DNA from: Klebsiella spallanzanii
GTDB taxonomy: Bacteria > Pseudomonadota > Gammaproteobacteria > Enterobacterales > Enterobacteriaceae
Assembly (NCBI RefSeq): GCF_902158555.1
Contig: NZ_CABGGS010000012.1
Coordinates: 296,880 to 360,879 of the forward strand
Direction: 5' to 3'
DNA: 64,000 nt
Shown: positions 1 through 8,921 of the stretch, in pieces
How positions within the stretch are numbered: position 1 is the first letter of the stretch
Layout: each line of letters opens with the position of its first letter
Program-made: the position numbers and the translations under genes
Notes under the pieces: model-generated
Database searches by the model: none
What the model saw: the letters and a program-made list of their open reading frames with translations, nothing else
Told to the model about the DNA's origin: nothing

Positions 1-1591
1 ACATATATCCATCAAGATTATTTATGTTGCCTTTTCTGATCCTTTTTATATTTGTTTCACCTTTAGTGGATTTGTATTTTTCTGCGAATTTACCACCGGA
101 TTTTTTCATAAAGTCAGCTTTGCTAAAGTTCATGTATCCTAAGTTTTTTACGGCCTGACCAACAACATCATGTAAGTTACTGGCAGAAGTACTCACCGGT
201 CCATGCTTTGAATGTATGAAATTAATACATGAATCGCCTTTATTAAAGGTGATATGGTCTGCCCATTCATTGCCTAAATCATCGCAAAAAATATAGTCAT
301 CATTTTTATGTGTCTTCTCAACTAGACTAAACATTGATTCTTTGGAAAAATTAACGCTGGTTTTCCTAAAAATACCTTTTTCGCTAGTTACTGAATCCAT
401 ATTTTTTACGGGTTTTAACATATCTAATATGCTATTTATTTCTGCGACACCAGAGTCGTCTTGAAAACAGTTACCAATAAAATACATATAACGGGGATCA
501 TCAAAAGTGATACTATAAAATCCATTTTTAATTATATAACTTTGTAGCGTGACATCACTTCCTGATACATTTACTTTCAATGTCCTCAGGAATGATGAGT
601 CGAAAGTCAAAGTTTTATTATTTACTCTTATAAATGCTCGGCCAAATTTAGTGCTTATTTTCCCTTCTGAGTCAACTGAATAAACCCTTTCGAGATGCTT
701 TATTAACCTCTCTAATTCCTTTGTTTTTATCTCAACGTCTACTCCTTTTTTGTTTTCATATTTAATGCTAATATCATCTTCAATGAGTTGGTCATATAAC
801 GATGAACTTTCAATTAAAATTGCATTTGGTTTTGTGTGTTCAAGAACTTCATGGAGTTTCTTTTGTTTCGCGAATGCATCTAGGAAATCCTTTTCTCCAC
901 CACCATCTTTTATTAGAGATAGTTGATTGTAGACCCAGAGAGCTATGTTATCAAAGTTGATTCTATGAGATGACTCGACTAAACGTCCGGTACCTGAGAT
1001 AGTTTTTACAGTTGATCCTTGTCTAAACTTCAAGAATAGTGGTATTGATCTTCCGGCAGCATGAGTCGAAAATGTGCCCTTTAAGTCCGGAGCTTCATAA
1101 GATCGCTGTCTTATTGCTTTATCCGATACCGTCATGTTTCTTAGAGATATTCTTTGGAAAGAAACATCGGAATCATTGAAAGTCTCAGCTATCATCGTGT
1201 TGGTAATCAGATCGAAATTTTTCTCAACTTTCTCAGATATATTAGAGCAACTTTTTTTAATTATGCCAATGTGGTTCTCGAATTCGAAGATAATAATAAA
1301 TGCATGAATCCTGTCATATAAACCAAGCTCGCCTTCATTTTTCCCAATGAAGTAAACTGGCCTGATTGTGGGGAATATTCTAACTGAATATAAGTAAGGA
1401 ATATCTTTATCAATTAATTGCTTTTGAATTCTGAATTCATCTAATATATGTGATGATTCGGGGTCAATATTATCATCCGATGCATTCAATATATCACGGA
1501 TAAATAAATCATCTATCGGGGGTAGAGGTTCATCACCCTTGGAGATATAAAATTGCGCATTTTTGGTTAGCTCTAACTTCTCAAGCATCAT
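1..1591 (-). CDS. Large unrecognised protein, 3' end cut off by window edge
   Basis: An open frame of at least 530 codons runs from ATG to the window edge with no stop. A second in-frame ATG follows at once, and AGGA lies a few bases upstream. I do not recognise the family. The protein is rich in Lys, Asn, Ser and Ile, with no signal peptide or membrane segment visible. Around residues 435-500 there is a well-structured stretch with CDDLGNEWADH, then FIHSK and LHDVVGQAVKNLGYM. This pattern recalls large uncharacterised proteins of defence islands, but I cannot name one. The codon usage is AT-rich, unlike the core genome. It is transcribed in the same direction as the polymerase-like gene, whose stop is about 130 bases upstream of its start, so the two may form one unit. 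Confidence 0.75.
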   Translation of the reverse strand, partial: MMLEKLELTKNAQFYISKGDEPLPPIDDLFIRDILNASDDNIDPESSHILDEFRIQKQLIDKDIPYLYSVRIFPTIRPVYFIGKNEGELGLYDRIHAFIIIFEFENHIGIIKKSCSNISEKVEKNFDLITNTMIAETFNDSDVSFQRISLRNMTVSDKAIRQRSYEAPDLKGTFSTHAAGRSIPLFLKFRQGSTVKTISGTGRLVESSHRINFDNIALWVYNQLSLIKDGGGEKDFLDAFAKQKKLHEVLEHTKPNAILIESSSLYDQLIEDDISIKYENKKGVDVEIKTKELERLIKHLERVYSVDSEGKISTKFGRAFIRVNNKTLTFDSSFLRTLKVNVSGSDVTLQSYIIKNGFYSITFDDPRYMYFIGNCFQDDSGVAEINSILDMLKPVKNMDSVTSEKGIFRKTSVNFSKESMFSLVEKTHKNDDYIFCDDLGNEWADHITFNKGDSCINFIHSKHGPVSTSASNLHDVVGQAVKNLGYMNFSKADFMKKSGGKFAEKYKSTKGETNIKRIRKGNINNLDGYM

Positions 1592-1718
1592 AGTATCCTT
1601 CAGAGGTAGAAATACAGAATATATTCGAGAAATAGTTCAACAGCGATAATCTACTTGATTAAAAAAAATTAATCAATTCATCATGTATTTATCCCTCACA
1701 TTGATATCACTGATTTTA

Positions 1719-3218
1719 CTAATGTGCCTCGTTTTTTAGCACAATGCGCAGATACGGGTGTTTCCAGTCATCATCAAACAGTTTGTTCAGGCTGATAAAA
1801 CCGTCATGCTCCAGTGCGCATACTCCACCATGGCTGGCGACAAAATCGTAGACGGCACGACTTTCCAGCCCCTGCAACATATGGGCGAGCAGTTTCCGGC
1901 GCATCTGTCCTGTCTGCCATTTTTCCACCTTCCGGACATCCTTCCATGTACAGTTAAAGTTCTGCCCCACCGCATTTTTGACGCAAAGCCCGTAGCGGTT
2001 GGTTTTACCGGATGACAGATAGTCATCAATAAGACGCTTAAGGTTTTCCCTGAGTGGTTCCATTAGCTTTTTCCAGCGTTTTAGCACCCTCCCGGCCTCA
2101 TCAACTCCCAGTTGTTTGTTCAGACGTTTTCTGGTCACACTTTTAAATGACAGGCTGACAGAGCCGGCGCTGAAAATGGTCGAAAAACGGAAAGTCTTAA
2201 CCTCATCTTCATCAACACCCAGTTTTTTACTGATATAACTGGTTTCAAGGCGTTTCAGATTTTTGGGCGACACGCCAATGCGCACAAGCTCATGCCGCAG
2301 GATCTCCAGTTGGCTGCTTTTAATGTCGTAGTTATAACCCTGCGCCAGACATGCCCATTTCATGTCTTTTGGCAGATACTGAAATCCTTTACCCACCTCA
2401 AACGAACGCCCACCCAGACGGGCGGTTTTGTACGATTGGGGATAAGCCACAATCAGTGGACTAATGCTGATGACTTTTACCCCCATATCGCAGATATGGC
2501 TGATAAAATTGTGGTAGTATCCCATGTTGATAGGCGTGGGATACGCGTTGCAGTAATCCCTCAGGGCATCAAGGTTGATATGCAGGTAATTAAGCTGCCC
2601 GTAGACCTGCTTAACACGCTCCCTGAATGCCGTATCCGGGATTTTACGTTTTGATACCTGGTGGCAAACGGTGGGCTTCTGGATGGATGCCTGCGCAATC
2701 ATCTCCTCCAGTGTCAGCGGTTTCTGGCGTTTACCATAAAGGTCGGTCAGATAACTGTAACGATCCGTTCGTCGCAGATATTCCTGGCGATCGCCAGGAA
2801 ACAAAGATTTCAGCAGTCGTTTTGATAAAGCAAATTCGCGGCATTTGTGTTTGATGGGATCATGGCTGATGATTTTGATAAGTCCCACCGCTTCAAGTTT
2901 TTCCAGTGCCCTTTCAAAGGGAAGCTCGCGTGACTGATTAAATACCGCAGGAGCCACTTCCTCACCCAGTGAATATGGGAAAGGAACAGAACAAGTCCAT
3001 TCGTCGTCACCTTTAAAGCGAGCTTTTTTGCGAGTATTCTTACTGGCGGTTGCACTGCATATAATATGCTGTATAAGGATAGCTATTGATATGTAATAAG
3101 TGGGTTTACATCTCCCGTCGCAATTATTATCAAAAGGAACACTGAAAATGGTTTTCCTGAATCTTTTGAGCGTTCTTTCTGTTACAAGGATATTGTTTTT
3201 TGTGCAATAGGCTTTCAT
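1719..3218 (-). CDS. Family A polymerase-like protein with winged-helix-like N-terminal region
   Basis: The 499-residue protein carries the signature elements of the family A polymerase palm and fingers. Motif A is YNYDIKSSQLEIL with Asp298. An O-helix-like KTFRFSTIFSAG lies at 341-352; compare AKTFIYGFLYGAG of T7 DNA polymerase. An RxxxxxxxQG motif (441-450) precedes motif C, HDG at 471-473, where DNA polymerases have HDE and T7 RNA polymerase has HDS. No 3'-5' exonuclease domain is visible. Residues 95-135 look like a winged helix, common in replication initiators. The assignment to the fold is inferred from these motifs. Whether it copies DNA, makes RNA, or is a template-independent enzyme cannot be told. 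GGAG stands before the ATG. Confidence 0.7.
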   Translation of the reverse strand: MKAYCTKNNILVTERTLKRFRKTIFSVPFDNNCDGRCKPTYYISIAILIQHIICSATASKNTRKKARFKGDDEWTCSVPFPYSLGEEVAPAVFNQSRELPFERALEKLEAVGLIKIISHDPIKHKCREFALSKRLLKSLFPGDRQEYLRRTDRYSYLTDLYGKRQKPLTLEEMIAQASIQKPTVCHQVSKRKIPDTAFRERVKQVYGQLNYLHINLDALRDYCNAYPTPINMGYYHNFISHICDMGVKVISISPLIVAYPQSYKTARLGGRSFEVGKGFQYLPKDMKWACLAQGYNYDIKSSQLEILRHELVRIGVSPKNLKRLETSYISKKLGVDEDEVKTFRFSTIFSAGSVSLSFKSVTRKRLNKQLGVDEAGRVLKRWKKLMEPLRENLKRLIDDYLSSGKTNRYGLCVKNAVGQNFNCTWKDVRKVEKWQTGQMRRKLLAHMLQGLESRAVYDFVASHGGVCALEHDGFISLNKLFDDDWKHPYLRIVLKNEAH

Positions 3219-3785
3219 TTCATTGTGCTCCAGTCATTATTTTAACGCTGTTTTACAGCCAATCTTTTTGCACAATGAATTACGAATACGCATAAAAATC
3301 ATATTCGCTAGCCCCAATTTTTTATGGGCTAAATTAAAAATACAGAATCAGTAAAAATATGTATCAGGAGATAAGGGATATCTGTAGAGGAGTGTCCGTG
3401 GTGAATTCGTGAGATTAGCTAATACTGGTGTCCCCATACTATAGCCATACAGCGCATATGGCCTGAGTGGAGGCTTGCCTCAGGCATCTGCCTGTCACCA
3501 TCTCCATCTGATACATTTTTTTTGGCTATGGCATGTAGCGGCTTCCCTGCCATTCTGCCAGTGGAGCAATATTTTTCCGTTTTATCGTTTTTTTGATTAT
3601 CATCTGAACTAATACCTGGCTGCATTCGGCTTCCTCTGCAATAGCCGTGTGAATAAATTGCCAGGGGGCATCTGTTGTACAGAGTAAAAGCAGTTAACCT
3701 ACTAATACAGCCTCATGTCTGAGGAACACAAAATATCCTGTCAGACATGACGGCGTGAAGGATTCTGGGGCAAGGGAAACAGAAC
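3219..3785. other. Intergenic stretch between divergent genes
   Basis: This separates the divergently transcribed polymerase-like gene and the DUF262 gene and should hold both promoters. The left half is AT-rich, with short runs of A and T. A 68-codon minus-strand frame at 3419-3625 has no convincing ribosome binding site and no recognisable domain, so I did not call it a gene. I see no tRNA, long repeat or terminator of good quality. Confidence 0.5.
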
Positions 3786-5621
3786 ATGGCGCGGATAGAA
3801 AACCACAAATACAGCATTGAGGAAGCTTTCAGGGAATGTTTCTACATAGTCCCGGACTACCAGCGTGAGTATGTCTGGACGGAAAAGGAAGTGCGGCAGT
3901 TACTGGAAGACATCGGCGAACAAATTGATGCTGGTAGCACGCGGGAATACTTCATTGGTACCGTACTGGTATCGCCGACCGACCAGAAGAACCACTACGA
4001 GGTCATAGATGGTCAGCAACGGCTGACTACATTCTTCCTGTTGTTGTGTGCACTCAGGCATATGTTTCAGGGGGAGCCACAACGGCAAATGATTTCCGGG
4101 CTGGTTTCGACCAGCTATGTGGACAGTGGCGGCGAGGTCCGTACCAACCTCAAGCTTGAACCTCGTTATGAGAATGCGGGTGAGGTGATGGACAGGCTGG
4201 TTGAACTGGATGCCGATCCACAGACCGTGCGGGCAGGTATTCAGTCTGCTGGCATTACCAGCTTTGGGTCGCTGGAAAATCTGGTCAGTGCCTACAGCAC
4301 GCTATATCACTACCTGAAGGACAACTACGATGATATCAGCAGGTTAAAGAAGTACTGGGGCTATCTTGCCAATAATGTGGTGTTCATCCAGATATCAACC
4401 GACGTCAGTAGCGCACTGAAGATTTTCGAAACAATCAACGAGCGTGGCGTGGGCCTGAACCCAATGGACTTGCTCAAGAATCTGCTGTTCACGCAGGTTG
4501 AACCGTCTGAGTTCACTAAGCTTAAGGACGAGTGGAAGAAGATCACCAAACCTCTGGAAAAGAGGAAGGAAAAACCACTTCGCTTCCTCCGTTATTTCCT
4601 GATGGCTAACTACATAATCAGGAACGATCGCAATGACTCCGTGGTACGCGAGGACGAAATTTACGATTGGTTCGTATCCAAAGATAACACAGCTCTGTGT
4701 AATTACGCAGGTAAGCCCTTTGAATTTGTCCGCAAGGTGATCCGCAACGTTGAGTACTACCTAAACTTCGCAATGGGACTGGGAAATGACGGAACCCCCA
4801 GTGTGGCGATGGATAATCTCAGGCGGCTGGCCGGTGGTGCATTTAGCCTGCATTATGTATTACTGCTTGCGGCGGCTGGTTTCCCCAGGACGTTGTTTGA
4901 ACATTTTGTGGCACAACTGGAGAGCTTTCTCTTCTACTACATATTCACCCGGACTCCGACCAAGGATCTGGAACGCAGTTTCTCCCTGTGGGCCGACGAG
5001 TTGCGCACGATTGCGGAGACTACTGACCCGGTAAAACAGAAAATTCAGCTCAACACATTTATCGTTGATCGTTTTGAGAAGAATATGGCGGGTAAGTATC
5101 AAGAACTGGCCGATGCCCTGAAACGCTTTACCTTATATTCAATGCAACAGTACAGGACACGTTACCTGCTGGCAAGACTTACACAGCACGTTGAAATGGC
5201 CTTTAGTGGGGTGAAAGTACCGGGCAGCCTTGAGCCATTCACTAGACTGGAAATCGAACACATCCTGCCTGACAGGCCAGAGGCAGATCTCCGTGCCAGA
5301 TGGACCGAAGAGAATCCCGGGATAGCCTATGACGATTATAAGAATCGACTGGGAAACCTGACCTTGTTGGAGAAGCCCATCAACATTGTTGCAGGCAATG
5401 ACTTTTACACGGCCAAGCAAGTTGAATACAGCAAGAGCGGAAACTACCTGACCCGTAGCCTTGTGACACTGACTCAGGTTGGACTAAATACGTCCGTATC
5501 ACGGATTAACTCAAAACTGGAAGCGTTTCCGGAATGGAATGCAGCAACCATCGAGAAGCGACACACAATGCTTATCGCTTTGGCGCAGGAGGTCTGGAAG
5601 ACGCACCCTGTTGATGCCTGA
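3786..5621 (+). CDS. DUF262/DUF1524 (GmrSD-like) nuclease-type protein
   Basis: The N-terminal half is a DUF262 domain: PDYQREYVW (23-31) and DGQQRLTT (75-82) are its characteristic motifs, in the ParB/sulfiredoxin-like NTP-binding fold. The C-terminal part is DUF1524, an HNH-type nuclease, with LEIEHILP around residues 488-495 (catalytic His492) followed by NRLGNLTLL near 520. Length (611) and order match single-chain GmrSD-like proteins. Family members include type IV restriction enzymes against modified phage DNA and other defence nucleases. Its position in an island supports a defence role, but the target is unknown. It looks monocistronic: the next gene is on the other strand. Confidence 0.85.
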   Translation: MARIENHKYSIEEAFRECFYIVPDYQREYVWTEKEVRQLLEDIGEQIDAGSTREYFIGTVLVSPTDQKNHYEVIDGQQRLTTFFLLLCALRHMFQGEPQRQMISGLVSTSYVDSGGEVRTNLKLEPRYENAGEVMDRLVELDADPQTVRAGIQSAGITSFGSLENLVSAYSTLYHYLKDNYDDISRLKKYWGYLANNVVFIQISTDVSSALKIFETINERGVGLNPMDLLKNLLFTQVEPSEFTKLKDEWKKITKPLEKRKEKPLRFLRYFLMANYIIRNDRNDSVVREDEIYDWFVSKDNTALCNYAGKPFEFVRKVIRNVEYYLNFAMGLGNDGTPSVAMDNLRRLAGGAFSLHYVLLLAAAGFPRTLFEHFVAQLESFLFYYIFTRTPTKDLERSFSLWADELRTIAETTDPVKQKIQLNTFIVDRFEKNMAGKYQELADALKRFTLYSMQQYRTRYLLARLTQHVEMAFSGVKVPGSLEPFTRLEIEHILPDRPEADLRARWTEENPGIAYDDYKNRLGNLTLLEKPINIVAGNDFYTAKQVEYSKSGNYLTRSLVTLTQVGLNTSVSRINSKLEAFPEWNAATIEKRHTMLIALAQEVWKTHPVDA

Positions 5622-5758
5622 TGAGTAAGTAGGGTGATTATTTCTGAGGAATAATTTCATTGTTCATTTAGGAAAAAAATTGTCTGCATCAGGTTTCAAA
5701 ATAGTATCTGAATCGATCATGAGCAGCGGCGTCCCTGCCGCTGTGTAGCCTGAAAGGC

Positions 5759-6859
5759 TTATTTCCCGCGTGATTTAAGCCATTTCTGGCGATGTTTGAG
5801 TTCCCAGTGTTGCGGCTGCGACAGAATACCCAGCGTATCCAGTACCAGCGGTAACCGATCCCAGATGGCCTCTGCATTAAACAGAGGCACACGGTACTTT
5901 TTCATACGCTGATCCACGCGTTTATTTGCGGCTTCCTTGGTTGTGCTAACGGCCTTACCGTTCAGTTTGCTGGCAGGCTTAAATTTCGCGCGGGCAGCCG
6001 GAACGGGCATTTCTCCCAGCAGCCTTACGAAATCAGGGTCCAGCCCCTTATCCTCCAGCATATCCCGACGATAAATTACCAGACGGGATACCAGATTGGT
6101 CATATGCGACAGATTGCGCAGCATCAGCTTCTGTTTACCCGGTGAAAAACGCAGCTCCAGACGCAGGAAATGCTCAAGCTGGCTCTCCTCCAGCGTCAGT
6201 AATGCCGCAGCATAACGCTCATCCACACTGAGAGACGGCGCATTAACCTTGGCATAGACGGAGGCAACCAACGTGCTTGAACCCAGCCGCAGCCCTTCTT
6301 CTGGGCCGTGCAGGTCATAGTATTCACCCCCATGCATTTTTTTAAGGCCGATCAGATAGTCATGAAACTGCATCCCCACCACATCCAGCGCGTAATGGAT
6401 GGTTGTCAGCCATGCGCTACGCAGCCCCCGGTACAGGTATTTTCCGAGGCGTCCCTTGCGTCCCAGCCACAGGAACAGTTCAGTGATCTGCATGGCTGTG
6501 TAATGCTGTGGGCTGAATTCCATACGCATCACGCCACGAATCTTACTTGTGGGCGAAAAGTAGATCATCATCAGCACTGGATGTGCAGAGCATTTATCAG
6601 CAAGCCGGATCTCAACCACAGAGCGGTAGAGCCCCTCACATTCTTTCTTACCCGCAGGGCGGCATTTGATGAGATAACCGCTGCCTGATTTCAGGGTATT
6701 CAGACGTTCAATCAGCACTTTATTTTGTTCACTGCCAAGATCTGTTACCCACGACATTTTATCAATGTGGGCGTAACAGAGATTTCCGGTGCTATTTCGC
6801 ATCAGGCGAACTGCATTTTTCAGACTGTCCACGCGTTTACTGTCGTACGTATATTTCAT
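5759..6859 (-). CDS. Putative replication-initiation protein of the island
   Basis: The protein has 366 residues and I recognise it only tentatively. A stretch near residue 110 (RGVMRMEFSPQHYTAMQ) resembles the strand segment of phage and plasmid replication initiators of the RstA/gene II type. The C-terminal quarter is rich in Lys and Arg. The gene follows an AlpA-type regulator on the same strand with a 149-base gap that contains a strong inverted repeat. This layout is common for island replication genes. No clear HUH motif or catalytic tyrosine pair can be assigned by eye. An alternative is the inovirus Gp2/YfjJ-type proteins that also follow AlpA in P4-like elements. Confidence 0.45.
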   Translation of the reverse strand: MKYTYDSKRVDSLKNAVRLMRNSTGNLCYAHIDKMSWVTDLGSEQNKVLIERLNTLKSGSGYLIKCRPAGKKECEGLYRSVVEIRLADKCSAHPVLMMIYFSPTSKIRGVMRMEFSPQHYTAMQITELFLWLGRKGRLGKYLYRGLRSAWLTTIHYALDVVGMQFHDYLIGLKKMHGGEYYDLHGPEEGLRLGSSTLVASVYAKVNAPSLSVDERYAAALLTLEESQLEHFLRLELRFSPGKQKLMLRNLSHMTNLVSRLVIYRRDMLEDKGLDPDFVRLLGEMPVPAARAKFKPASKLNGKAVSTTKEAANKRVDQRMKKYRVPLFNAEAIWDRLPLVLDTLGILSQPQHWELKHRQKWLKSRGK

Positions 6860-6891
6860 TGTCTGCTCCCGGCTTGTTTAAGCCAGCAACG

Positions 6892-6939
6892 GGTAATAGC
6901 AGTCCCCCCGGGTATATACGGGATCTCGCTGCTATTACC
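6892..6939. repeat. Perfect 11-bp inverted repeat upstream of Rep-like gene
   Basis: GGTAATAGCAG is repeated in exact inverse as CTGCTATTACC with 26 bases between. The spacer contains a C-run, CCCGGG and the 8-base palindrome GTATATAC. It lies between the AlpA-type gene and the Rep-like gene. It could be a replication origin, an operator, or a leader hairpin; the sequence alone does not decide. Confidence 0.6.
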
Positions 6940-7008
6940 TCTGATTAATGAGCTACCAGTTATAGTCGGTAGGTTGGGGGCTATATGAGGCTTATAGATG
7001 CGCGTGAT

Positions 7009-7203
7009 TTACTTCACGCGCTCACGGTTGCTTATCCAGTTGTCGATATCTGAAGAGAGCCAGCCAACAGCACGACCTTCCTGACCAGTCAACTTTATGC
7101 CCGTAGGGAACAGATCTTTTGCGATTAGGCGGTACAGGGAGGCGTTTGAGATCCCGATACGTTGCAGTACTTCTTTTTTGCGGAGAATTCGTTCTTGATA
7201 CAT
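7009..7203 (-). CDS. AlpA/Vis-type excisionase-like DNA-binding protein
   Basis: This 64-residue protein has the MerR-like winged helix-turn-helix of the AlpA family: a first helix with RKKEVLQRIGISNASLYRLI, then FPTGIKL, GWLSSDIDNWI. Members of the family (AlpA of CP4-57, Vis of P4) activate integrase genes and act as excisionases. I chose the ATG preceded by AAGGAA over an upstream in-frame ATG without a binding site. The likely partner is the P4-type integrase at the right end of the island, with which such regulators work in related elements. The Rep-like gene follows on the same strand. Confidence 0.85.
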   Translation of the reverse strand: MYQERILRKKEVLQRIGISNASLYRLIAKDLFPTGIKLTGQEGRAVGWLSSDIDNWISNRERVK

Positions 7204-7306
7204 AGCAGTGTTCCTTGCTTCGTTTGTGGAACACGGCATTTACAACGCGATTTCAGCTATTTTTTTCCTCAAAACCGGGTAGCAGCATGCGTTACTGGAT
7301 GAATTG

Positions 7307-7396
7307 ATGAAAAAACGGCAAATTGAAGAGAAAATGGCGATTGAGTATGATGACGCCTCATTGTTCAAAATTAAACCAATGAAGTGCGCTGTATGA
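7307..7396 (+). pseudogene. Short open frame, possibly a gene remnant
   Basis: A frame of 29 codons starting at ATG (KKRQIEEKMAIEYDD) ends in ATGA, overlapping the ATG of the following gene. The frame is open for eight further codons upstream of that ATG, back to a stop. The sequence is protein-like, with charged helix-like composition. It could be the truncated end of a former gene or a tiny leader gene that couples translation to its neighbour. I do not recognise a family. Confidence 0.25.
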
Positions 7397-7962
7397 AAAA
7401 CAACCGAATCAGAAAAAGTGACAAACGTGATGCCGAATGGCACAGGAACGTCTATGACAGGAATAAAGAATTTAATGTGTTCCAGAAAGAGTTCTATCTC
7501 GGCGATAACACGCTAAAGAAAATGGCCGTGATGTATCGGGAATTTTTTGGTCAGACAATGAATCTATCCAACGTTGACAGACACAAGGCCAGCGAGATTG
7601 TCAGTTTCTGTATCAATCATTGCTTCAATGAATTCTTCTGCAAACAAGGCAGTGAATCTGTGGAACATGATTTACCAGTAAGAATCGAAACAGCTTTCAC
7701 ACCGGATGGCAGAGAGCTTTATGACAAATATCAGTATGCAAAAGGCTATTTTGATCGGCTGATGACGGGTGATAGTGATAAAGAGAAAATCAGATCTGTT
7801 GCCGAAAAATTAAACAAAGCTGAAATCCCGCCATTAGGTCTTGTCAGATTTAACGGGGCCAGGAGCTGGACGCCGGATATGGTTGAATGGTTGTTAGACA
7901 CCGCTAATCTTAATAAAGTTATCGGGACCTATAATCATACATCGAAAGACGCAGAATTTTAA
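7393..7962 (+). CDS. Uncharacterised protein
   Basis: This 189-residue protein is charged and probably helical, with an N-terminus rich in Lys, Arg and Asn. There are no cysteine clusters, signal peptide or membrane segments. I do not recognise the family. A GTG three codons upstream would also be in frame; I prefer the ATG because it overlaps the stop of the short upstream frame (ATGA). Its end overlaps the end of the convergent recombinase gene by four bases. Base composition is AT-rich compared with the recombinase, which suggests the two have different histories. Confidence 0.6.
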   Translation: MKNNRIRKSDKRDAEWHRNVYDRNKEFNVFQKEFYLGDNTLKKMAVMYREFFGQTMNLSNVDRHKASEIVSFCINHCFNEFFCKQGSESVEHDLPVRIETAFTPDGRELYDKYQYAKGYFDRLMTGDSDKEKIRSVAEKLNKAEIPPLGLVRFNGARSWTPDMVEWLLDTANLNKVIGTYNHTSKDAEF

Positions 7963-8879
7963 AATCGCAGAGCCGACGAAGCACAGGTTAGTGTTGCCGC
8001 TGAACGCCTGTCATACAGCGCTGTCGTGCTGATATCGCTGTGTCCGGCAAGCTGGCGTACAATATTGAGATCGGCTCCCTGCTCCAGCAGCCGGGTGATA
8101 AACGTGCGGCGCAGGTCATGGGGCGTGAACGGGCTGATTTGTGCGGTTTCCTGTAGCTGGCGCAGTATTCTCGCCAGTCCTGCGGTGGTGAGCGTCTGGC
8201 CTGTAACGCTCCCGCTGCGGTGAATACGACAGAACAGGCTGTCATGGTCAGCGCTGACCTTTATCCATGCCGCCAACGCCCTCCCGACTGGTGAAGCCAC
8301 CACGACAACACGTTTCTTGCGTCCCTTACCCTGCCGGACAGTCAGCGTCCGGGTGGCAACGTCATAATCGCGGGCCTCCAGCGCCACCAGTTCCCCCGCC
8401 CGTAGTCCGGCTCCGCACAGCGTCAGCAGTAGCGCCCGGTCGCGTTTCTGGCGGGATTTGTGAGGATGGGTTTTTGTGGCGTCCAGTAACAGCCGTACTT
8501 CCTCGTGACTCAGGGCGCGTCCTGCTGATTCGCTGTCGCCCCTGACGCCTTTCACTGCCTTGATACGCGCCAGCGCGTCCGCATCCATCTGTCCGAGATT
8601 AAACGCCGTCTGCGCCACACCTTTCAGCGCTGCCAGTACCATGTTGACGGTCGCCACAGCATAGCCCTGCTCCGCCAGTGTGGCGCGGATTGTCGCCACA
8701 TGGACATAACGCAGTGCTGACCAGTCATGGCTGTCTGCGGTGGCGTTGTACCGGAGTATGGTGGCGCTGAGGTTCAGCAGGGAGCGCATACTGCGCCGTC
8801 CTGTCGGGGCCAGCCCGTCCAGCCAGACGCCAGCGGGGTTGATGGTGATGTGTGATGATGTTCTGCGTTGCTGCGGCAT
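7959..8879 (-). CDS. XerC/D-like tyrosine recombinase
   Basis: This is a 306-residue tyrosine recombinase with an N-terminal SAM-like core-binding region (about 1-125) and a catalytic domain. Catalytic residues are visible: Arg in GLRAGEL, Lys in RQGKGRKK, HDLRR, GHSDI and the nucleophile Tyr in ALYDRR. It lacks the N-terminal arm-binding domain of the P4-type integrase at the island end, and is closer to XerC/XerD and plasmid resolvases such as ResD. The start chosen has GGAGG four bases upstream. It is the last gene of a minus-strand run behind the RadC-like, cysteine protease-like and DUF2787 genes. Composition is GC-rich, unlike the genes on either side of the island. Confidence 0.85.
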   Translation of the reverse strand: MPQQRRTSSHITINPAGVWLDGLAPTGRRSMRSLLNLSATILRYNATADSHDWSALRYVHVATIRATLAEQGYAVATVNMVLAALKGVAQTAFNLGQMDADALARIKAVKGVRGDSESAGRALSHEEVRLLLDATKTHPHKSRQKRDRALLLTLCGAGLRAGELVALEARDYDVATRTLTVRQGKGRKKRVVVVASPVGRALAAWIKVSADHDSLFCRIHRSGSVTGQTLTTAGLARILRQLQETAQISPFTPHDLRRTFITRLLEQGADLNIVRQLAGHSDISTTALYDRRSAATLTCASSALRF

Positions 8880-8921
8880 ACAGCCTCCATTAATGCACAT
8901 TAACCAAAGTCAGCGTGTGCC

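Noticed and set aside
3419-3625. 68-codon minus-strand frame in the spacer before the DUF262 gene
   Set aside because: No ribosome binding site, no recognisable domain, low-complexity look; treated as chance.
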